In this document: one piece after another, positions 53,089 through 63,912 of the stretch
How the letters are laid out: each line of letters opens with the position of its first letter
Position numbering within the stretch: the first letter of the stretch is position 1
Assembly: GCA_018003015.1 (NCBI GenBank)
Contig: JAGNEZ010000025.1
Location: 19,462 to 83,461, forward strand
Direction: 5' to 3'
DNA: 64,000 nucleotides
DNA from: Phycisphaerae bacterium
GTDB taxonomy: Bacteria > Planctomycetota > Phycisphaerae > UBA1845 > PWPN01
Made by a program: the position numbers and the translations under genes
The notes under the pieces: generated by a model
What the model was told of the DNA's origin: nothing
The model's input: only the letters and a program-made list of their open reading frames with translations
Database searches by the model: none

Positions 53089-54573
53089 TCACGGCTTCAT
53101 CGGTTCGCGGGACAGGCTCGATCCTGGCTGCAGCTTGATGAGCAGCACAACCGGGGCCTCGATTCCATCCAACTCGATGGATTGCCCCTCATCAAGCGAG
53201 CCGCTTCGAAACGGCAGGAGATCGGTCTCGCGGTCCAGCTTCAGCACCTCCAGGCGGCTGGGGCCAGCCCAGGGTAGCCTGGTCGCGGTGACGGCAAGGC
53301 GACTTCCCGGGGCATCGAGGTTGCTGGCCAGGATCGCGGCGCCCGTGCGGTCTTCGCTTCGCCCGGCACAGAGTATCCATCGGCCTGGGCCTCCCTCGGG
53401 CGTGGCCACACGCACGGGACAACTGAGCAACTCCCGGAACGCCTTGAAGGCGTAGTACGTCTTCCGCGGCGTGCCGTGGAAAGTGAACAGGCCGAAACCC
53501 TGAATCTCGCCGGTGTAGTAGTTGGCTACCTCCACCGGGCAGTCCTGGAGCGACATGAGTACCGCGGCTGCGAAGGCGGCACCGCGCGGTCCGCCCATCT
53601 CCGCGAACCATTGCTCACGCTTCTCCCCCGCCCCCAACACCGCCATCGGCGACCAGTCGTCCCCAGGCAGGTAGTTCCACTCGTTGAAATGACTCTCCGT
53701 CCTGGTAAACCCGCGGTTGTCGAGCAGCCGGCGAATGCCTCGAGCCCGCCGCGGAATGTCCCACGGATCGGCCGTGTATCGGTGCCAGGAGTAGAAGTCC
53801 AGCGGCACCTGGCGGTCCCGACAGAAGTCCAGGAACTTGGCCGTGAACGGCGTCGGCCGGAAATCGTCTCCGACTATGTCGCCGGAGTGACCCATCGCCG
53901 GCCCGCCCACCCGAAGATCCGGGAACCGGCCCTTGATCGTCTTGGCGGTCACTTCAAAAAGCGTCAGGAACTCCTCGTCCGTCCCCGTCCACATCTGCGG
54001 CCGCACATCCGGCTCGTTCCAGATCTCCCAGTAGCGGATCCCATGCCGGAAGCCGTTGGCCCATCCCTCGTTGTAGTGCCGGATGATGCCGGCGCACACC
54101 GCCGCCCATCGGCGAGGATCCGGCGGCGGCTGCACGAAGTACTGACGCCGGGTGTGCTCAATACTCTCTCCGAGCCGGTAAATCACCCCCGAGCCGACAT
54201 CGATGATCGCCTGGATGTAGTCGTCAGTGGCGGCGAAAGAGTAGCTTTCGGGCTTCTCCGGGTCGTTGCGGAAATCGCGGAAGATGGTATGAACATCCAC
54301 CGCCTCGGCGTTGAGCCAGACGACATCGTGCAGCCGCGTGAAGGGAACCCCAATATCCCGGTGATAAGCCGACAGGTCCACCATGCCCCGGTAGCAGAAC
54401 GGGCCCAGGTTCACACCGTGCAGCGGGCGGATCCGGCCGCTGATCTGCGAGAAGTCGATGACCACCTCGCCGGCCAAGGTGCCGCTTCCAGGGCAGACGG
54501 CCAGCAGCACCAGGCAGGTCGCAGCCACCCGCCGGCAATTCGATCGCAACCGCTCGTGCCACAAACCGCTCAT
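53089..54573 (-). CDS. Secreted GH39-like glycoside hydrolase
   Basis: 494 residues from the ATG at 54573 (MSGLWHERLRSN), the best fit to a signal peptide (VAATCLVLLAVCPGSGTLAG). An in-frame ATG 32 codons further upstream is less likely. The barrel has IRPLHGVNLGPF, FTRLHDVVWLNAEAVD, and RYWEIWNEPDVRPQMW, where the glutamate in NEP is the acid/base. The nucleophile candidate is the glutamate in THE stretch ESHFNEWNYLPG. DFYSWHRY is the next conserved strand. A C-terminal beta-sandwich (about 380-490) follows. GH39 members include beta-xylosidases, alpha-iduronidases and arabinosidases, so the substrate is open. It has the same direction as the MBL and FG-GAP genes. Confidence 0.85.
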   Translation of the reverse strand: MSGLWHERLRSNCRRVAATCLVLLAVCPGSGTLAGEVVIDFSQISGRIRPLHGVNLGPFCYRGMVDLSAYHRDIGVPFTRLHDVVWLNAEAVDVHTIFRDFRNDPEKPESYSFAATDDYIQAIIDVGSGVIYRLGESIEHTRRQYFVQPPPDPRRWAAVCAGIIRHYNEGWANGFRHGIRYWEIWNEPDVRPQMWTGTDEEFLTLFEVTAKTIKGRFPDLRVGGPAMGHSGDIVGDDFRPTPFTAKFLDFCRDRQVPLDFYSWHRYTADPWDIPRRARGIRRLLDNRGFTRTESHFNEWNYLPGDDWSPMAVLGAGEKREQWFAEMGGPRGAAFAAAVLMSLQDCPVEVANYYTGEIQGFGLFTFHGTPRKTYYAFKAFRELLSCPVRVATPEGGPGRWILCAGRSEDRTGAAILASNLDAPGSRLAVTATRLPWAGPSRLEVLKLDRETDLLPFRSGSLDEGQSIELDGIEAPVVLLIKLQPGSSLSREPMKP

Positions 54574-54692
54574 GCCTCCCCAGGCTTCCTCGCAGGCATC
54601 GCCGTCGACCCGCAGGCCCGGACAGCGGATATCAACTCCAACCTCGCTCCACCAACATCCCACCCCCACGTCGGCCCGACCCGGCAGACACC

Positions 54693-55712
54693 TCAGTCCC
54701 CGAACAGATTGCCCAGCCCGCCCAGGACCGAGCCCTGCTCCTTGCCCGAGCCGCCAGCCCTCGGAGAACTGGAGATGATGCGGTCGGCCAGTCGTGAAAA
54801 GGGCAGGGTCTGCAGCCAGACGGTCCCATGCCCGCGAAGTGTCGCCAGGAACAGGCCCTCACCTCCGAAAACCATGGATTTCAGCCCGCCGGATCGCTGA
54901 ATGTCGTAATCGATGCCCGGCGTGAATGCCACCAGACAACCCGTGTCCACCCGAAGCGTCTGTCCGTTGAGCTGCCTGCGAATGATCGTCCCGCCCGCAT
55001 GCAGAAAGGCCATCCCGTCGCCACGCAGCCTCTGGAGAATGAACCCTTCACCGCCGAACAGACCCGTGCCCAGCCGCTTGGCAAACGCGATGCCCACCTC
55101 GGTACCCAACGCGGCACACAGGAACGAGTCCTTCTGGCAGGTCAGCTCACCGCCGACCTCGGCCAGGTTGAGAGCCACGATCTTGCCGGGGTACGGGGCC
55201 GCGAATGCCACCCGCCGCGGAACTCGACCACCCGCATTGGTGAAGTGGGTCATGAACAGCGATTCACCGGTCACCACCCGCTTGGCACCCTGAAGCAGCT
55301 TGCCGAAAAAGGTGGCGTCCGGTTGGGAACCGTCACCCATCTTGGCCTCAAAGGTGATATCCTCCTCCATATAGTTCATGCCGCCCGCCTCGGCAATCAC
55401 CGTCTCGCCCGGATCCAGCTCCACTTCGACAACCTGCATGTCGTCACCGAAGATCTCATAGGTGATCTCATGGCAGCGCATCGCTCTCGGCCCCACACCG
55501 ACCTGTCCACCCGCCGGGAGCGGAGGAGGCGCTCCAACCTCCACACCGGAAAACAAGCCCCCCACGCGACCGGCCGGCGCCCATTGCTCCATCCCCTCGC
55601 GCCAGACCAGATCGGTCGGGACCAGCCCGCCGGCATCGGCCATCTTCTTCAGCTCCGGCCCCGCGACCGGACCGTGCTGCTGGTTGTTCTTCAGGTAGTA
55701 CCACTCTGCCAT
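54693..55712 (-). CDS. GYF_2-AIM24 (TIGR00266) fusion protein
   Basis: 339 residues from the ATG at 55712, 9 bases after GAGGAGG. Residues about 1-55 form a GYF_2 domain ([32 protein letters not shown]), a module common in Planctomycetota that binds proline-rich peptides. After a proline/glycine linker, about 95-315 form an AIM24/TIGR00266 domain: [86 protein letters not shown] and [20 protein letters not shown]. The C-terminal tail is glycine rich. TIGR00266 proteins are conserved with unknown function; the mitochondrial relative AIM24 affects membrane organisation. Divergent from the zinc-ribbon gene. Confidence 0.9.
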   Translation of the reverse strand: MAEWYYLKNNQQHGPVAGPELKKMADAGGLVPTDLVWREGMEQWAPAGRVGGLFSGVEVGAPPPLPAGGQVGVGPRAMRCHEITYEIFGDDMQVVEVELDPGETVIAEAGGMNYMEEDITFEAKMGDGSQPDATFFGKLLQGAKRVVTGESLFMTHFTNAGGRVPRRVAFAAPYPGKIVALNLAEVGGELTCQKDSFLCAALGTEVGIAFAKRLGTGLFGGEGFILQRLRGDGMAFLHAGGTIIRRQLNGQTLRVDTGCLVAFTPGIDYDIQRSGGLKSMVFGGEGLFLATLRGHGTVWLQTLPFSRLADRIISSSPRAGGSGKEQGSVLGGLGNLFGD

Positions 55713-55896
55713 GACGCGATCCTCCTCGGCACAGCAAGCCGCCGGCCAGCATTGTGATCCAGAAGAGAATCGCATGCAACGGGATCAGAGCACTCGCCAA
55801 CCCGCCCCCCATCCCGTACCCCGCCGATGCCCACCCCAAGCCTCCGTGCCGGCTGGCTATCCTCAACTCCCACCACCGCGGCAGATCACCGCGAGG

Positions 55897-55902
55897 TATA
55901 AT
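55897..55902 (+). promoter_or_regulatory. Perfect -10 box suggesting a leaderless transcript
   Basis: TATAAT ends 6 bases before the ATG at 55909, so transcription would begin at or next to the start codon. No convincing -35 hexamer is seen, and the only purine run before the ATG (GGGGG) is too close to serve as a normal ribosome site. Confidence 0.4.
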
Positions 55903-55908
55903 GGGGGT

Positions 55909-56724
55909 ATGATCAATATCGATCAGCTACCCATCCCCGACTGGGACCTGCACTGCCCGGCCTGCGGGACCGCCTTGGCCGGAATGCCCGAACACTGCTG
56001 CAGACGATGCGGCCGGCGATTCGACATCCGCCGACTGCTGGACCTCAAGCGACCAGTACCCAGCCTCGATCTGCACTGCGAGGCGTGTGACTACTCGCTG
56101 AACGGCCTGCCCGGCGACCGCTGCCCCGAATGCGGTACCAAGTTCTCGATTCGGGATTTGCTCGAGATCGAGGAGCCAATCGAATTCAACAACGACTGGC
56201 TCTCACGAGACGCCGACCCAACCGACCATCACCTCAAAAAACGGGAGCCAAGATTCTCCGGTGCTGAACGCCCCTTGCCGGATTTCGGCCTGTTCTGCGA
56301 CGACTGCGGGGGACCGCTGGCCGGAGCACCGGCCAATGCGTGCCCGGCTTGCACATGCCCGTTCCATCTCCAGAGAATCATCCCCCGTGGCGATTGGGTC
56401 AACCTGGGGCGCTTCATCACCGGTCCGCTCCGGCCGATGGCAAAAACGGTTCTCTATCACGACGAGATCCCGTACATGGTGAGCGGTTCCGGCCTGAGCA
56501 CCATCTACACCGGCATCAGCCCGCTGGCGGAGGAACGACTCCTGGTGCCCAGAGAATTCTTCTTCGATGCACTGCATGCCCTTGCCGCCACTGAGCCGGC
56601 GTCAACCGAAGCCGATGCGACCTGGACCTGTCCGACCTGTGCCGAGTCGGTCCCCGCGGGCTTCGACATCTGCTGGAAGTGCAATACCAGCCGCCAGGAG
56701 AGTCCGGGAACTGAGCCAGGATGA
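55909..56724 (+). CDS. Multi-zinc-ribbon protein of unknown function
   Basis: 271 residues. It carries four cysteine knuckle pairs: HCPACGTALAG with CCRRCGRRF (about residues 15-40), HCEACDYSLNG with RCPECGTKF (about 55-80), FCDDCGGPLAG with ACPACTCPF (about 125-150), and at the C-terminus WTCPTCAESV with ICWKCNTS (about 242-265). Each pair fits a zinc-ribbon. The first three share the pattern CxxCxxxLxGxP, so they look like tandem duplicates. Between the third and fourth lies a non-ribbon stretch (VLYHDEIPYMVSGSGLSTIY, about 180-225). There is no signal peptide or membrane span. A nucleic-acid or protein-binding adaptor is plausible. The start is set by the ATG next to the TATAAT box. Confidence 0.75.
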   Translation: MINIDQLPIPDWDLHCPACGTALAGMPEHCCRRCGRRFDIRRLLDLKRPVPSLDLHCEACDYSLNGLPGDRCPECGTKFSIRDLLEIEEPIEFNNDWLSRDADPTDHHLKKREPRFSGAERPLPDFGLFCDDCGGPLAGAPANACPACTCPFHLQRIIPRGDWVNLGRFITGPLRPMAKTVLYHDEIPYMVSGSGLSTIYTGISPLAEERLLVPREFFFDALHALAATEPASTEADATWTCPTCAESVPAGFDICWKCNTSRQESPGTEPG

Positions 56725-57046
56725 CCCCTCATCCAGCCCGCCCCACTTCCGGCCCCCCCTGGAAAACAGCGACCACGAACCCGGACACCCGGCGGTTACT
56801 CGCCACTGATCATAAATCTTTTTATAACAATACTTTGCATCGCTACCAGCGGGCACGGCATCAAGCGGCGGCGGTTGCGAGCACCTACCTGGGGAGGTTA
56901 AACTCCCTTCCCGACGCACCGCCACGGTGTGATCGGGGGTTGGATGGACGGCATCCGGCTCGCGTTCGCCGGGCCGCCTTCTCTTCCGAATCCTGCAGTC
57001 GCCGACTGCCCAGATGGGGATGCTGTCAAGAAAGGAACCCGCCCGT
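56725..57046. other. Intergenic region before the tricorn-like gene, no gene seen
   Basis: 322 bases. An AT-rich island at about 56810-56842 (ATAAATCTTTTTATAACAAT) may belong to a promoter, but I cannot fit a good -35/-10 pair. GGGAG-GTTAAA-CTCCC near 56895 is a small hairpin. No protein-like frame or ribosome site is seen apart from AAAGGA before the next gene. Confidence 0.4.
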
Positions 57047-60000
57047 ATGACTTCCCGAAGGACCCTTGCATGGCTCTGCACGACAGTCACGACCACGATC
57101 CTCTCGTCCTTGCCCGCGCTGGCCGACCGCAAGCCGCAGGCGGCCATGTTCCGCTACCCGGACGTCAGCGCCACCCACATCGTCTTCGTCTACGCCAACC
57201 AGCTGTGGCTCGTCCCCCGCGCAGGCGGCCTGGCCCAACCTCTGGCCAGCCCCCCGGGAGGCGAAGCCTTCCCACGCTTTAGCCCCGACGGCCAGAGCGT
57301 CGCGTTCATCGGTAACTACGACGGCAACCGCGATATCTACACCATCCCCACCGCGGGCGGAACCCCCCTGCGGGCCACCCACCACCCCGCCACCGAGACC
57401 CTCTGCGACTGGACCCCGGATGGAAAAGGCCTCCTGTTCTTCGCCGGCTACCAGGACCTGGGCCGCCAAACCCAGCTCTTCGTGGTACCGGCCAAAGGAG
57501 GCTTGCCCGCCAAGCAGCCCGTCCCCTACGGAGCCAACGGGGCGATCAGCCCGGACGGCACCTGGCTGGCCTACACCCCCCACACCGTCGACGCGCGAAC
57601 CTGGAAGCGCTATCGCGGAGGAATGGCCACCGATATCTGGCTCTTCAACCTCCGCAACCAGACCTCGAAGAAGATTACCGGCTGGGAAGGCACCGACAGC
57701 CAGCCAATGTGGCACGGCGACAGGATCTTCTATATCTGCGACGACGGCCCAAGCCACAAAATGAACATCTGGTCGTATGACACCAGAACCGGCCTCCGCG
57801 AACAGATCACCCGCTTCGAAGAGTTCGACGTCAAGTGGCCGGCAATCGGCCCGGGAACCGGCGGCGACGGCGAAATCGTGTTCCAGAACGGCTCGGCACT
57901 CTACCTGCTCGACCTCAAGACCCGGCAGAGCCGCACCGTGGAAGTGACCGTGCCCGGCGATCGGCCGACGATCCGCCCCCAGCGCGTCGATGCCGCTCAA
58001 TACCTCCAGGATATGGACGCGTCACCCACCGGCAAGCGGGCCGCATTCGGGGCCCGCGGCGATATCTGGACCGTGCCGGCCAGCAAGGGCTCGCCACGCA
58101 ATCTCACCCGGACCGCCGACGCCGCCGAACGCTCCCCAGCCTGGAGCCCCGACGGCCGCTGGATCGCCTACTTCTCCGACCAGACCGGCGAGTACGAATT
58201 GTACCTCCGCCAGAGCGACGGACGCGGCCAACCCCGACCATTGACCTCGTCCGTGGCCAGGGAAATGAAGAACATCCCCCCAGGTACCGTGCTCGAGCAG
58301 CTGCCCGCATGCTTCCGCATCGCCATCGCCTGGTCACCCGACTCGAAGTACATCGGATTCACCGATAAGGCCGGCCGCATGTACCTCCATACCCTCGCAC
58401 CCTTGCCGCCGAGCTCCGCGCCGGCCACCCAGCCCCAACCGGAAAAGAAAACCACCCACCAGGCCGGCGATCATCAATCACCCGCCACCGCCCCCGCCGA
58501 TGAGACCGAGATCAAGAAGCTCGGTGTCCCCCCACCAGGCAAAACCCTTTTGGTGGATACCGAACCCTGGTCCAACCAGCCCCAGGCCAGTTGGTCCCAC
58601 GACTCCAACTGGATCGCCTACACCCGCGGCGGAGACAATACCCACTCCGCAATCTGGCTCTACTCCCTCGTGACCGGCAAGCGGACCCAGGCCACCAGCG
58701 GCATGTTCAACGATTCCTCGCCCGCGTTCGACCGCAAGGGAGATTACCTCTACTTCGCGACCCAACGCCACTTCGGCGACCCAATGTACGAGGACATCGG
58801 CAGCACCTTCGTCTATCGGGGCACCGCCCAGCTGGCCGTTGTGCCCCTCCGGGCCAAGGTCGGTTCTCCGTGGCTGCCCAAGAGCGACGAGGAAACCTGG
58901 AAAGACGAGTCCAAGGACAAGGAAAAGGACAAGGCCGACAAGGACCGGGAAAAGAAAACTGAGGGCAAGAAGGGAGAGGACAAAACCCACGACGCCGGGT
59001 CCAAGCCGGCTGCCACGACCAGCCCCGGCGACTCCGCCAAGACCGAGTCAAAACCCGCCACCGCACCGGCCAGCAAGCCCGCGGACAAGACCGGCGACGC
59101 CAAGGACAAGGATAAGAAGAAGGACAAGCCCCTGGAAATCGACCTCCCCGGCTTCGAACAGCGGGCCGTGCTCCTGCCCGTCGGCACCGGCGGCTTCAGC
59201 GGCCTGTCGGTCAACCACGAAGGCAAGCTCATCTACCTGCGCTCCGAAAGCCGTCGACGCGGCGGCGGAACCGCGATCAAGATCTTCGATGTCAAGGACG
59301 AACAGAAAGAGGAAAAAACCGTACTCGACGACGTCGGCGGCTACAGCATGACCGCCGACGGCAAAAAGCTCCTGGTCAACAAGGGCGGCCACGCCTTCAT
59401 CGACGCCGCCCCAAACCAGAAAGTGGACAAGCGACTCTCCCTCGAAGGCATGGTCGCACAGATCGATCCGCGCCAGGAATGGCGACAGATCCTCCTCGAA
59501 GCCTGGCGAATCGAACGCGACTACTTCTACGTGCCCAATATGCACGGCGTCGACTGGCCGGCATTGCGCGATCGGTACACCAGGCTGCTCGACGACTGCG
59601 TCTCCCGCGATGACGTCGGATTCCTCATCCGCGAACTCATCTCCGAACTCAACGTCGGCCACGCCTACTACATGAGCGGGGGCGATACCGGCCCGGAACC
59701 GTCCGTGGCCGTCGGTATGCTCGGCGCCGACTTCGAGCTCGCCAATAACGCCTATCGCATCCAACGCATCATCCAGGGCGGCACCTTCGATCTCGACGCC
59801 CGCGGCCCACTCAGCCAGCCGGGCGTCAAGGTCAAAGAAGGAGACTACCTCCTCGCAGTTAACGGCGTACCCGTCGATACCGGCAAAGACCCGTGGGCAG
59901 CATTCCTTGGCCTGGCGGGCAAGACCGTCACCCTCACCGTCAGCGATAAGCCAACGCTCGACCTTAACGCCCCACTGGCCACCACCAAGGACGACAAGGA

Positions 60001-60859
60001 CGAAGAGAAGAAGGACGACAAGGACACCAAAAAGGACGACCAGGACACCAAGAAGGATGAGAAGAAGGACGCCAAGGACCCTAAGGACGATCGCAAGGAC
60101 GAGGAAGACAAACCCGAACCGCTGACCGGCCAACGCGACGTGGTCGTCACCCTGATGGGCGGAGAGGGCGGGCTACGCTACCGCGCCTGGGTCGAACGCC
60201 ACCGCGCCCACGTGGAGTCCGCCTCCGGCGGCAAAGTCGGCTACATCCATGTGCCCGACACCGGCGTCAACGGCCAGAACGAGCTGTTCCGCCAGTTCTT
60301 CGGCCAGCGCGAGAAGGCCGCCCTCATCATCGACGAACGCTGGAACGGCGGCGGCCAGATCCCCACCCGCTTCATCGAGCTGCTCAACCGGCCGGTCACC
60401 AACTACTGGCACCGGCGCGATGGCCAGGACTGGCGCTGGCCACCCGATAGCCACCAGGGACCCAAATGCATGCTCATCAACGGCATGGCCGGATCGGGCG
60501 GCGACGCCTTCCCCTACTACTTCCGCCAGGCCGGGCTTGGCAAGCTCATCGGCATGCGAACCTGGGGCGGCTTGGTCGGCATGAGCGGAAACCCCGGACT
60601 CATCGACGGCGCCCACGTCACCGTGCCAACCTTCGGCTTCTATAAGACCAACGGTACCTGGGGCATCGAGGGCCACGGCGTCGATCCCGACATCGAGGTG
60701 GTCGATGATCCCGCCAAAATGACCGGCGACGGCGATCCGCAACTCGACTACGCCATCCAACACATGCTGACCGCAATCAAGGAACATCCCTACATACCCC
60801 CCCAGGTGCCCGCCGATCCCGATCGCAGGGGCATGGGCGTGGAACAGAAAGACCGATAG
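57047..60859 (+). CDS. Exported tricorn-like protease (propeller-PDZ-S41)
   Basis: 1270 residues from the ATG at 57047 after AAAGGA. There is a signal peptide (about 1-26, [20 protein letters not shown]). Two WD40/PD40 propeller regions cover about 30-480 and 500-790 ([37 protein letters not shown]). A helical C1-like region has [18 protein letters not shown] and the catalytic H872 (ELNVGHAYY). A PDZ domain follows (about 905-965; [16 protein letters not shown]). The S41 core (about 1040-1250) has S1150 in [13 protein letters not shown] and [12 protein letters not shown]. Tricorn proteases trim peptides to small fragments. Two lysine/aspartate-rich insertions (about 619-696 and 981-1022) are unusual. 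It lies 65 bases upstream of the GH95 gene, possibly the same operon. Confidence 0.9.
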   Translation: MTSRRTLAWLCTTVTTTILSSLPALADRKPQAAMFRYPDVSATHIVFVYANQLWLVPRAGGLAQPLASPPGGEAFPRFSPDGQSVAFIGNYDGNRDIYTIPTAGGTPLRATHHPATETLCDWTPDGKGLLFFAGYQDLGRQTQLFVVPAKGGLPAKQPVPYGANGAISPDGTWLAYTPHTVDARTWKRYRGGMATDIWLFNLRNQTSKKITGWEGTDSQPMWHGDRIFYICDDGPSHKMNIWSYDTRTGLREQITRFEEFDVKWPAIGPGTGGDGEIVFQNGSALYLLDLKTRQSRTVEVTVPGDRPTIRPQRVDAAQYLQDMDASPTGKRAAFGARGDIWTVPASKGSPRNLTRTADAAERSPAWSPDGRWIAYFSDQTGEYELYLRQSDGRGQPRPLTSSVAREMKNIPPGTVLEQLPACFRIAIAWSPDSKYIGFTDKAGRMYLHTLAPLPPSSAPATQPQPEKKTTHQAGDHQSPATAPADETEIKKLGVPPPGKTLLVDTEPWSNQPQASWSHDSNWIAYTRGGDNTHSAIWLYSLVTGKRTQATSGMFNDSSPAFDRKGDYLYFATQRHFGDPMYEDIGSTFVYRGTAQLAVVPLRAKVGSPWLPKSDEETWKDESKDKEKDKADKDREKKTEGKKGEDKTHDAGSKPAATTSPGDSAKTESKPATAPASKPADKTGDAKDKDKKKDKPLEIDLPGFEQRAVLLPVGTGGFSGLSVNHEGKLIYLRSESRRRGGGTAIKIFDVKDEQKEEKTVLDDVGGYSMTADGKKLLVNKGGHAFIDAAPNQKVDKRLSLEGMVAQIDPRQEWRQILLEAWRIERDYFYVPNMHGVDWPALRDRYTRLLDDCVSRDDVGFLIRELISELNVGHAYYMSGGDTGPEPSVAVGMLGADFELANNAYRIQRIIQGGTFDLDARGPLSQPGVKVKEGDYLLAVNGVPVDTGKDPWAAFLGLAGKTVTLTVSDKPTLDLNAPLATTKDDKDEEKKDDKDTKKDDQDTKKDEKKDAKDPKDDRKDEEDKPEPLTGQRDVVVTLMGGEGGLRYRAWVERHRAHVESASGGKVGYIHVPDTGVNGQNELFRQFFGQREKAALIIDERWNGGGQIPTRFIELLNRPVTNYWHRRDGQDWRWPPDSHQGPKCMLINGMAGSGGDAFPYYFRQAGLGKLIGMRTWGGLVGMSGNPGLIDGAHVTVPTFGFYKTNGTWGIEGHGVDPDIEVVDDPAKMTGDGDPQLDYAIQHMLTAIKEHPYIPPQVPADPDRRGMGVEQKDR
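58901..59134 (+). repeat. Lysine/acid-rich low-complexity tract 1 in the tricorn-like gene
   Basis: A-rich coding stretch giving [19 protein letters not shown] and alanine/proline/lysine segments (residues about 619-696), placed inside the second propeller. The sequence is simple and purine rich on the plus strand, as expected for slippage-prone DNA. Confidence 0.7.
59987..60112 (+). repeat. Lysine/aspartate-rich low-complexity tract 2 in the tricorn-like gene
   Basis: Irregular repeats of AAGGACGAC-like triplets encode [20 protein letters not shown] sequence (residues about 981-1022) between the PDZ domain and the S41 core. It is likely a disordered, highly charged linker. Confidence 0.75.
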
Positions 60860-60924
60860 CAGAAGCCCAACGCGTGCCGGTAGACGCGAAGACCCAATCG
60901 GCCCAGAAGGCCAAGGAGATAACC

Positions 60925-63912
60925 ATGGGACACATCAGGCTCCTCCCGATCGTCCCCGCGATCCTCTGCAGCTCGTGGGCGGCGGTCAGCACCCTGCCCG
61001 CCGCGGCTCAGACCGGCCTGAAACTCGGCGAGGGCGAAGCCGTCTATCAGGTCGAGCCCGGCAAGGCACTCGACCTCACCGACGAACTCACCCTCGAGGC
61101 CTGGGTGCAGGCCGACAGAATGTCCCCCGCCGGCGGACGCATCTTGGACAAAAGCGTCCCCGGAACCCAAGACGGCTACATGCTCGACACCCATCCCGGC
61201 AATTCCCTCCGCTTCCTCAACGCCCAGGGAATGTGCCGCTTCGAGGCCCAACTGCCGGCCAGAAAATGGACCCACGTCGCCGGCGTGTTCAGCTCCTCCA
61301 AACAAATCATGAAGCTCTTCGTGAACGGCAAGGAAGCCGCTAAGATCGAGGGCGACAACTTCGTACCCATGCGGCTCAGCCCCGTACCCCTCTGCGTGGG
61401 CGCCGACCCCACCGGAGGAAATCGGTTCAAGGGGCGAATCCTCCGCGCGGCCATCTACCGCCGGGCCCTGACCGCCGAAGAAATCGCCACTCGGGCCGCG
61501 AGTACCGACCCCGCATCGCTCGACGGCGTCCTCGGCGACTGGAAGTTCCAAGAGGGCCGCAGGCGAAACATCGCCCCCCTGGCCGGTTCACTCGTCCTCC
61601 ACCGAGCCAACGGCACCAGTACCGAATTCGACGGCCAGCTCCAGGGCCAGGCCCCCGCCCCACAACAGCCCCTCAGCCTGTGGTACCGCCAGCCCGCCAT
61701 CCGTTGGACCGAGGCCCTGGCCATCGGCAACGGACGCCTCGGGGCAATGGTCTTCGGCGGCATCGACCACGAACGGCTCCAGCTCAACGAGGATACCTTC
61801 TGGTCGGGCGGCCCCTACGATCCGGCCCGCGCCGACGCCCTCCCACACCTCCAACAGGCCCGGAAACTGATCTTCGAGAACCAGTACGGCCAGGCCGATC
61901 GGCTCATCAACGACAAACTCCTCGGCCAACCTAGCGGCCAGCTCTCCTTCCAGCCGATCGGCGACCTGTGGCTCGAATCCCCCGGCGAACCCACCGTCAG
62001 GAACTACCGCCGCGAACTCGATCTCGATCAGGCGGTCGCACGGGTCAGCTATACGCGCGGAGGCGTTCACTTCGTGCGCGAAGTCTTCTCGTCACCAGTG
62101 GACCAGCTCATCATCCTGCGCCTCTCCGCCGATCGGCCCGGCCAAGTGACCTTCAACGCCAAATTCAAGACCCCGCAGAAAGCCACCATCAGCGTCGAAA
62201 ACGGCGATACCCTCGTTCTCGCCGGCACCGGGCCGGATTACCGCGGCGTCAAGGGAGCACTCAGATTCGAGTGCCGCGCACACGCCCTGCCTGCGGGAGG
62301 ACAGCTGACCACAAACGAAAACGGCTTGTCCGTGACCGGCGCCGATTCAGCCCTCCTCTTCATCGCCGCGGCAACAAGCTACCGGAACTGGAAGGACATC
62401 AGCGGCGACCCGACAACCGTGACCCGCGAACAAATCGCCAAGGCCGCAACCGCCCCCTTCGACCAACTGCTCGCCCGGCATGTGCACGAACACCAGCGGC
62501 TCTTCCGCCGCGTCCTGCTCGACCTCACCACCACCGATGCCGCCGGACAACCTACCGACGACCGCCTGAAGGCCTTCGCCCGCGGCGCCGTCGACCCCCA
62601 GCTGGCAGTACTCTACTTCCAGTTCGGCCGCTACCTCTTGATCAGCAGCTCACGCCCGGGAACCCAACCCGCTACCCTCCAGGGCATCTGGAACGAGAGC
62701 ACCAGCCCGCCGTGGGATAGCAAGTACACCATCAACATCAATACCGAAATGAACTACTGGCCGGCAGATACCTGCAACCTGGGCGAGTGCCTCGAGCCGC
62801 TCAGCCGCATGGTCAAAGAACTCAGCGAGTCGGGAGCCCGAACCGCCAAAACCATGTTCAACGCCCGCGGCTGGTGCTGCTTCCACAACACCGACCTGTG
62901 GCGGGCCACCGCGCCAATCGACGGGCCATGGGCATTCACCCCAACCTGCGGCGCCTGGCTCAGCACCCACCTGTGGGACCACTACCTGTTCAGCGGCGAC
63001 AAGGACCATCTCGCCAACGTCTATCCGGCCCTCAAGGGCGCCGCCGAGTTCTTCCTCGACTACCTGATCGAGGAGCCAACACACCAGTGGCTGGTCACCT
63101 GCCCCGCCGCCTCCCCCGAAAACCGACACGCCAAGCAGGCCTACGCCTGCGCCGGACCAACCATGGATAACCAGATCGTCCGCGACACCTTCACCCAGTT
63201 CATCCGGGCCGCGGAAATCCTCGGCCAAGACGCTGAACTGGCCACCGAGTGCACCAAGGCCCGAGATCGGCTGCCACCCCACCAGATCGGCAAGGCCGGC
63301 CAACTCCAGGAATGGCTCCAGGATTGGGACATGAACGCCCCCGAACTCCAGCATCGACACGTGTCCCACCTGTACGGCCTGTTCCCCAGCAGCCAGATCA
63401 CACCACGCGGCACGCCCGAACTGGCCGCGGCCGTACGCAAGTCCCTCGAGGTACGCGGCGATATGGCCACCGGCTGGAGCCTCGGCTGGAAAATCAACCT
63501 CTGGGCCCGCCTCCAGGACGCCGAACACGCTTACACGATGATCAAGATGCTGCTCGATCCGTCACGCACCTACCCCAACCTCTTCGACGCTCATCCACCC
63601 TTCCAGATCGACGGCAACTTCGGCGGCACGTCCGGCATCGCCGAGATGCTCCTCCAGTCGCACACCGGGGAAATCGAGATCCTCCCCGCACTGCCCAAGG
63701 CATGGGCCAACGGCTCGGTCAAGGGCCTGCGGGCCCGCGGCGGCTATACCGTGGACATCGACTGGAGGAACGGCAAGGCCACCACCTTCCACATCACCTC
63801 GCCCCGCGAGGGCTCAGTCAGAGTACGCGTCAACGGGGAAACCAAGACCCTCGCCGTCGAACAGATCGAGCCAGCTAAGGGCCCGCAAAAGAATAACCTG
63901 AACAATTGTTGA
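60925..63912 (+). CDS. Secreted GH95 alpha-L-fucosidase with LamG domain
   Basis: 995 residues from the ATG at 60925, after AAGGAG; an in-frame ATG at 60874 lacks a ribosome site. There is a signal peptide (about 1-29, ending AAAQT). Residues about 30-205 form a LamG/concanavalin-like module ([23 protein letters not shown]). The GH95 part begins [20 protein letters not shown] and has [32 protein letters not shown] (N604, N606), SPEN (E732, the likely acid) and [17 protein letters not shown] (D896), which correspond to the catalytic Asn, Glu and Asp of the family. It removes alpha-1,2-linked L-fucose by inversion in known members, and alpha-L-galactosidases also occur in the family. Confidence 0.93.
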   Translation: MGHIRLLPIVPAILCSSWAAVSTLPAAAQTGLKLGEGEAVYQVEPGKALDLTDELTLEAWVQADRMSPAGGRILDKSVPGTQDGYMLDTHPGNSLRFLNAQGMCRFEAQLPARKWTHVAGVFSSSKQIMKLFVNGKEAAKIEGDNFVPMRLSPVPLCVGADPTGGNRFKGRILRAAIYRRALTAEEIATRAASTDPASLDGVLGDWKFQEGRRRNIAPLAGSLVLHRANGTSTEFDGQLQGQAPAPQQPLSLWYRQPAIRWTEALAIGNGRLGAMVFGGIDHERLQLNEDTFWSGGPYDPARADALPHLQQARKLIFENQYGQADRLINDKLLGQPSGQLSFQPIGDLWLESPGEPTVRNYRRELDLDQAVARVSYTRGGVHFVREVFSSPVDQLIILRLSADRPGQVTFNAKFKTPQKATISVENGDTLVLAGTGPDYRGVKGALRFECRAHALPAGGQLTTNENGLSVTGADSALLFIAAATSYRNWKDISGDPTTVTREQIAKAATAPFDQLLARHVHEHQRLFRRVLLDLTTTDAAGQPTDDRLKAFARGAVDPQLAVLYFQFGRYLLISSSRPGTQPATLQGIWNESTSPPWDSKYTININTEMNYWPADTCNLGECLEPLSRMVKELSESGARTAKTMFNARGWCCFHNTDLWRATAPIDGPWAFTPTCGAWLSTHLWDHYLFSGDKDHLANVYPALKGAAEFFLDYLIEEPTHQWLVTCPAASPENRHAKQAYACAGPTMDNQIVRDTFTQFIRAAEILGQDAELATECTKARDRLPPHQIGKAGQLQEWLQDWDMNAPELQHRHVSHLYGLFPSSQITPRGTPELAAAVRKSLEVRGDMATGWSLGWKINLWARLQDAEHAYTMIKMLLDPSRTYPNLFDAHPPFQIDGNFGGTSGIAEMLLQSHTGEIEILPALPKAWANGSVKGLRARGGYTVDIDWRNGKATTFHITSPREGSVRVRVNGETKTLAVEQIEPAKGPQKNNLNNC

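Noticed and set aside
53476..54900. 474-codon open frame on the plus strand
   Set aside because: It is antisense to the GH39-like gene with no recognisable motif or ribosome site.
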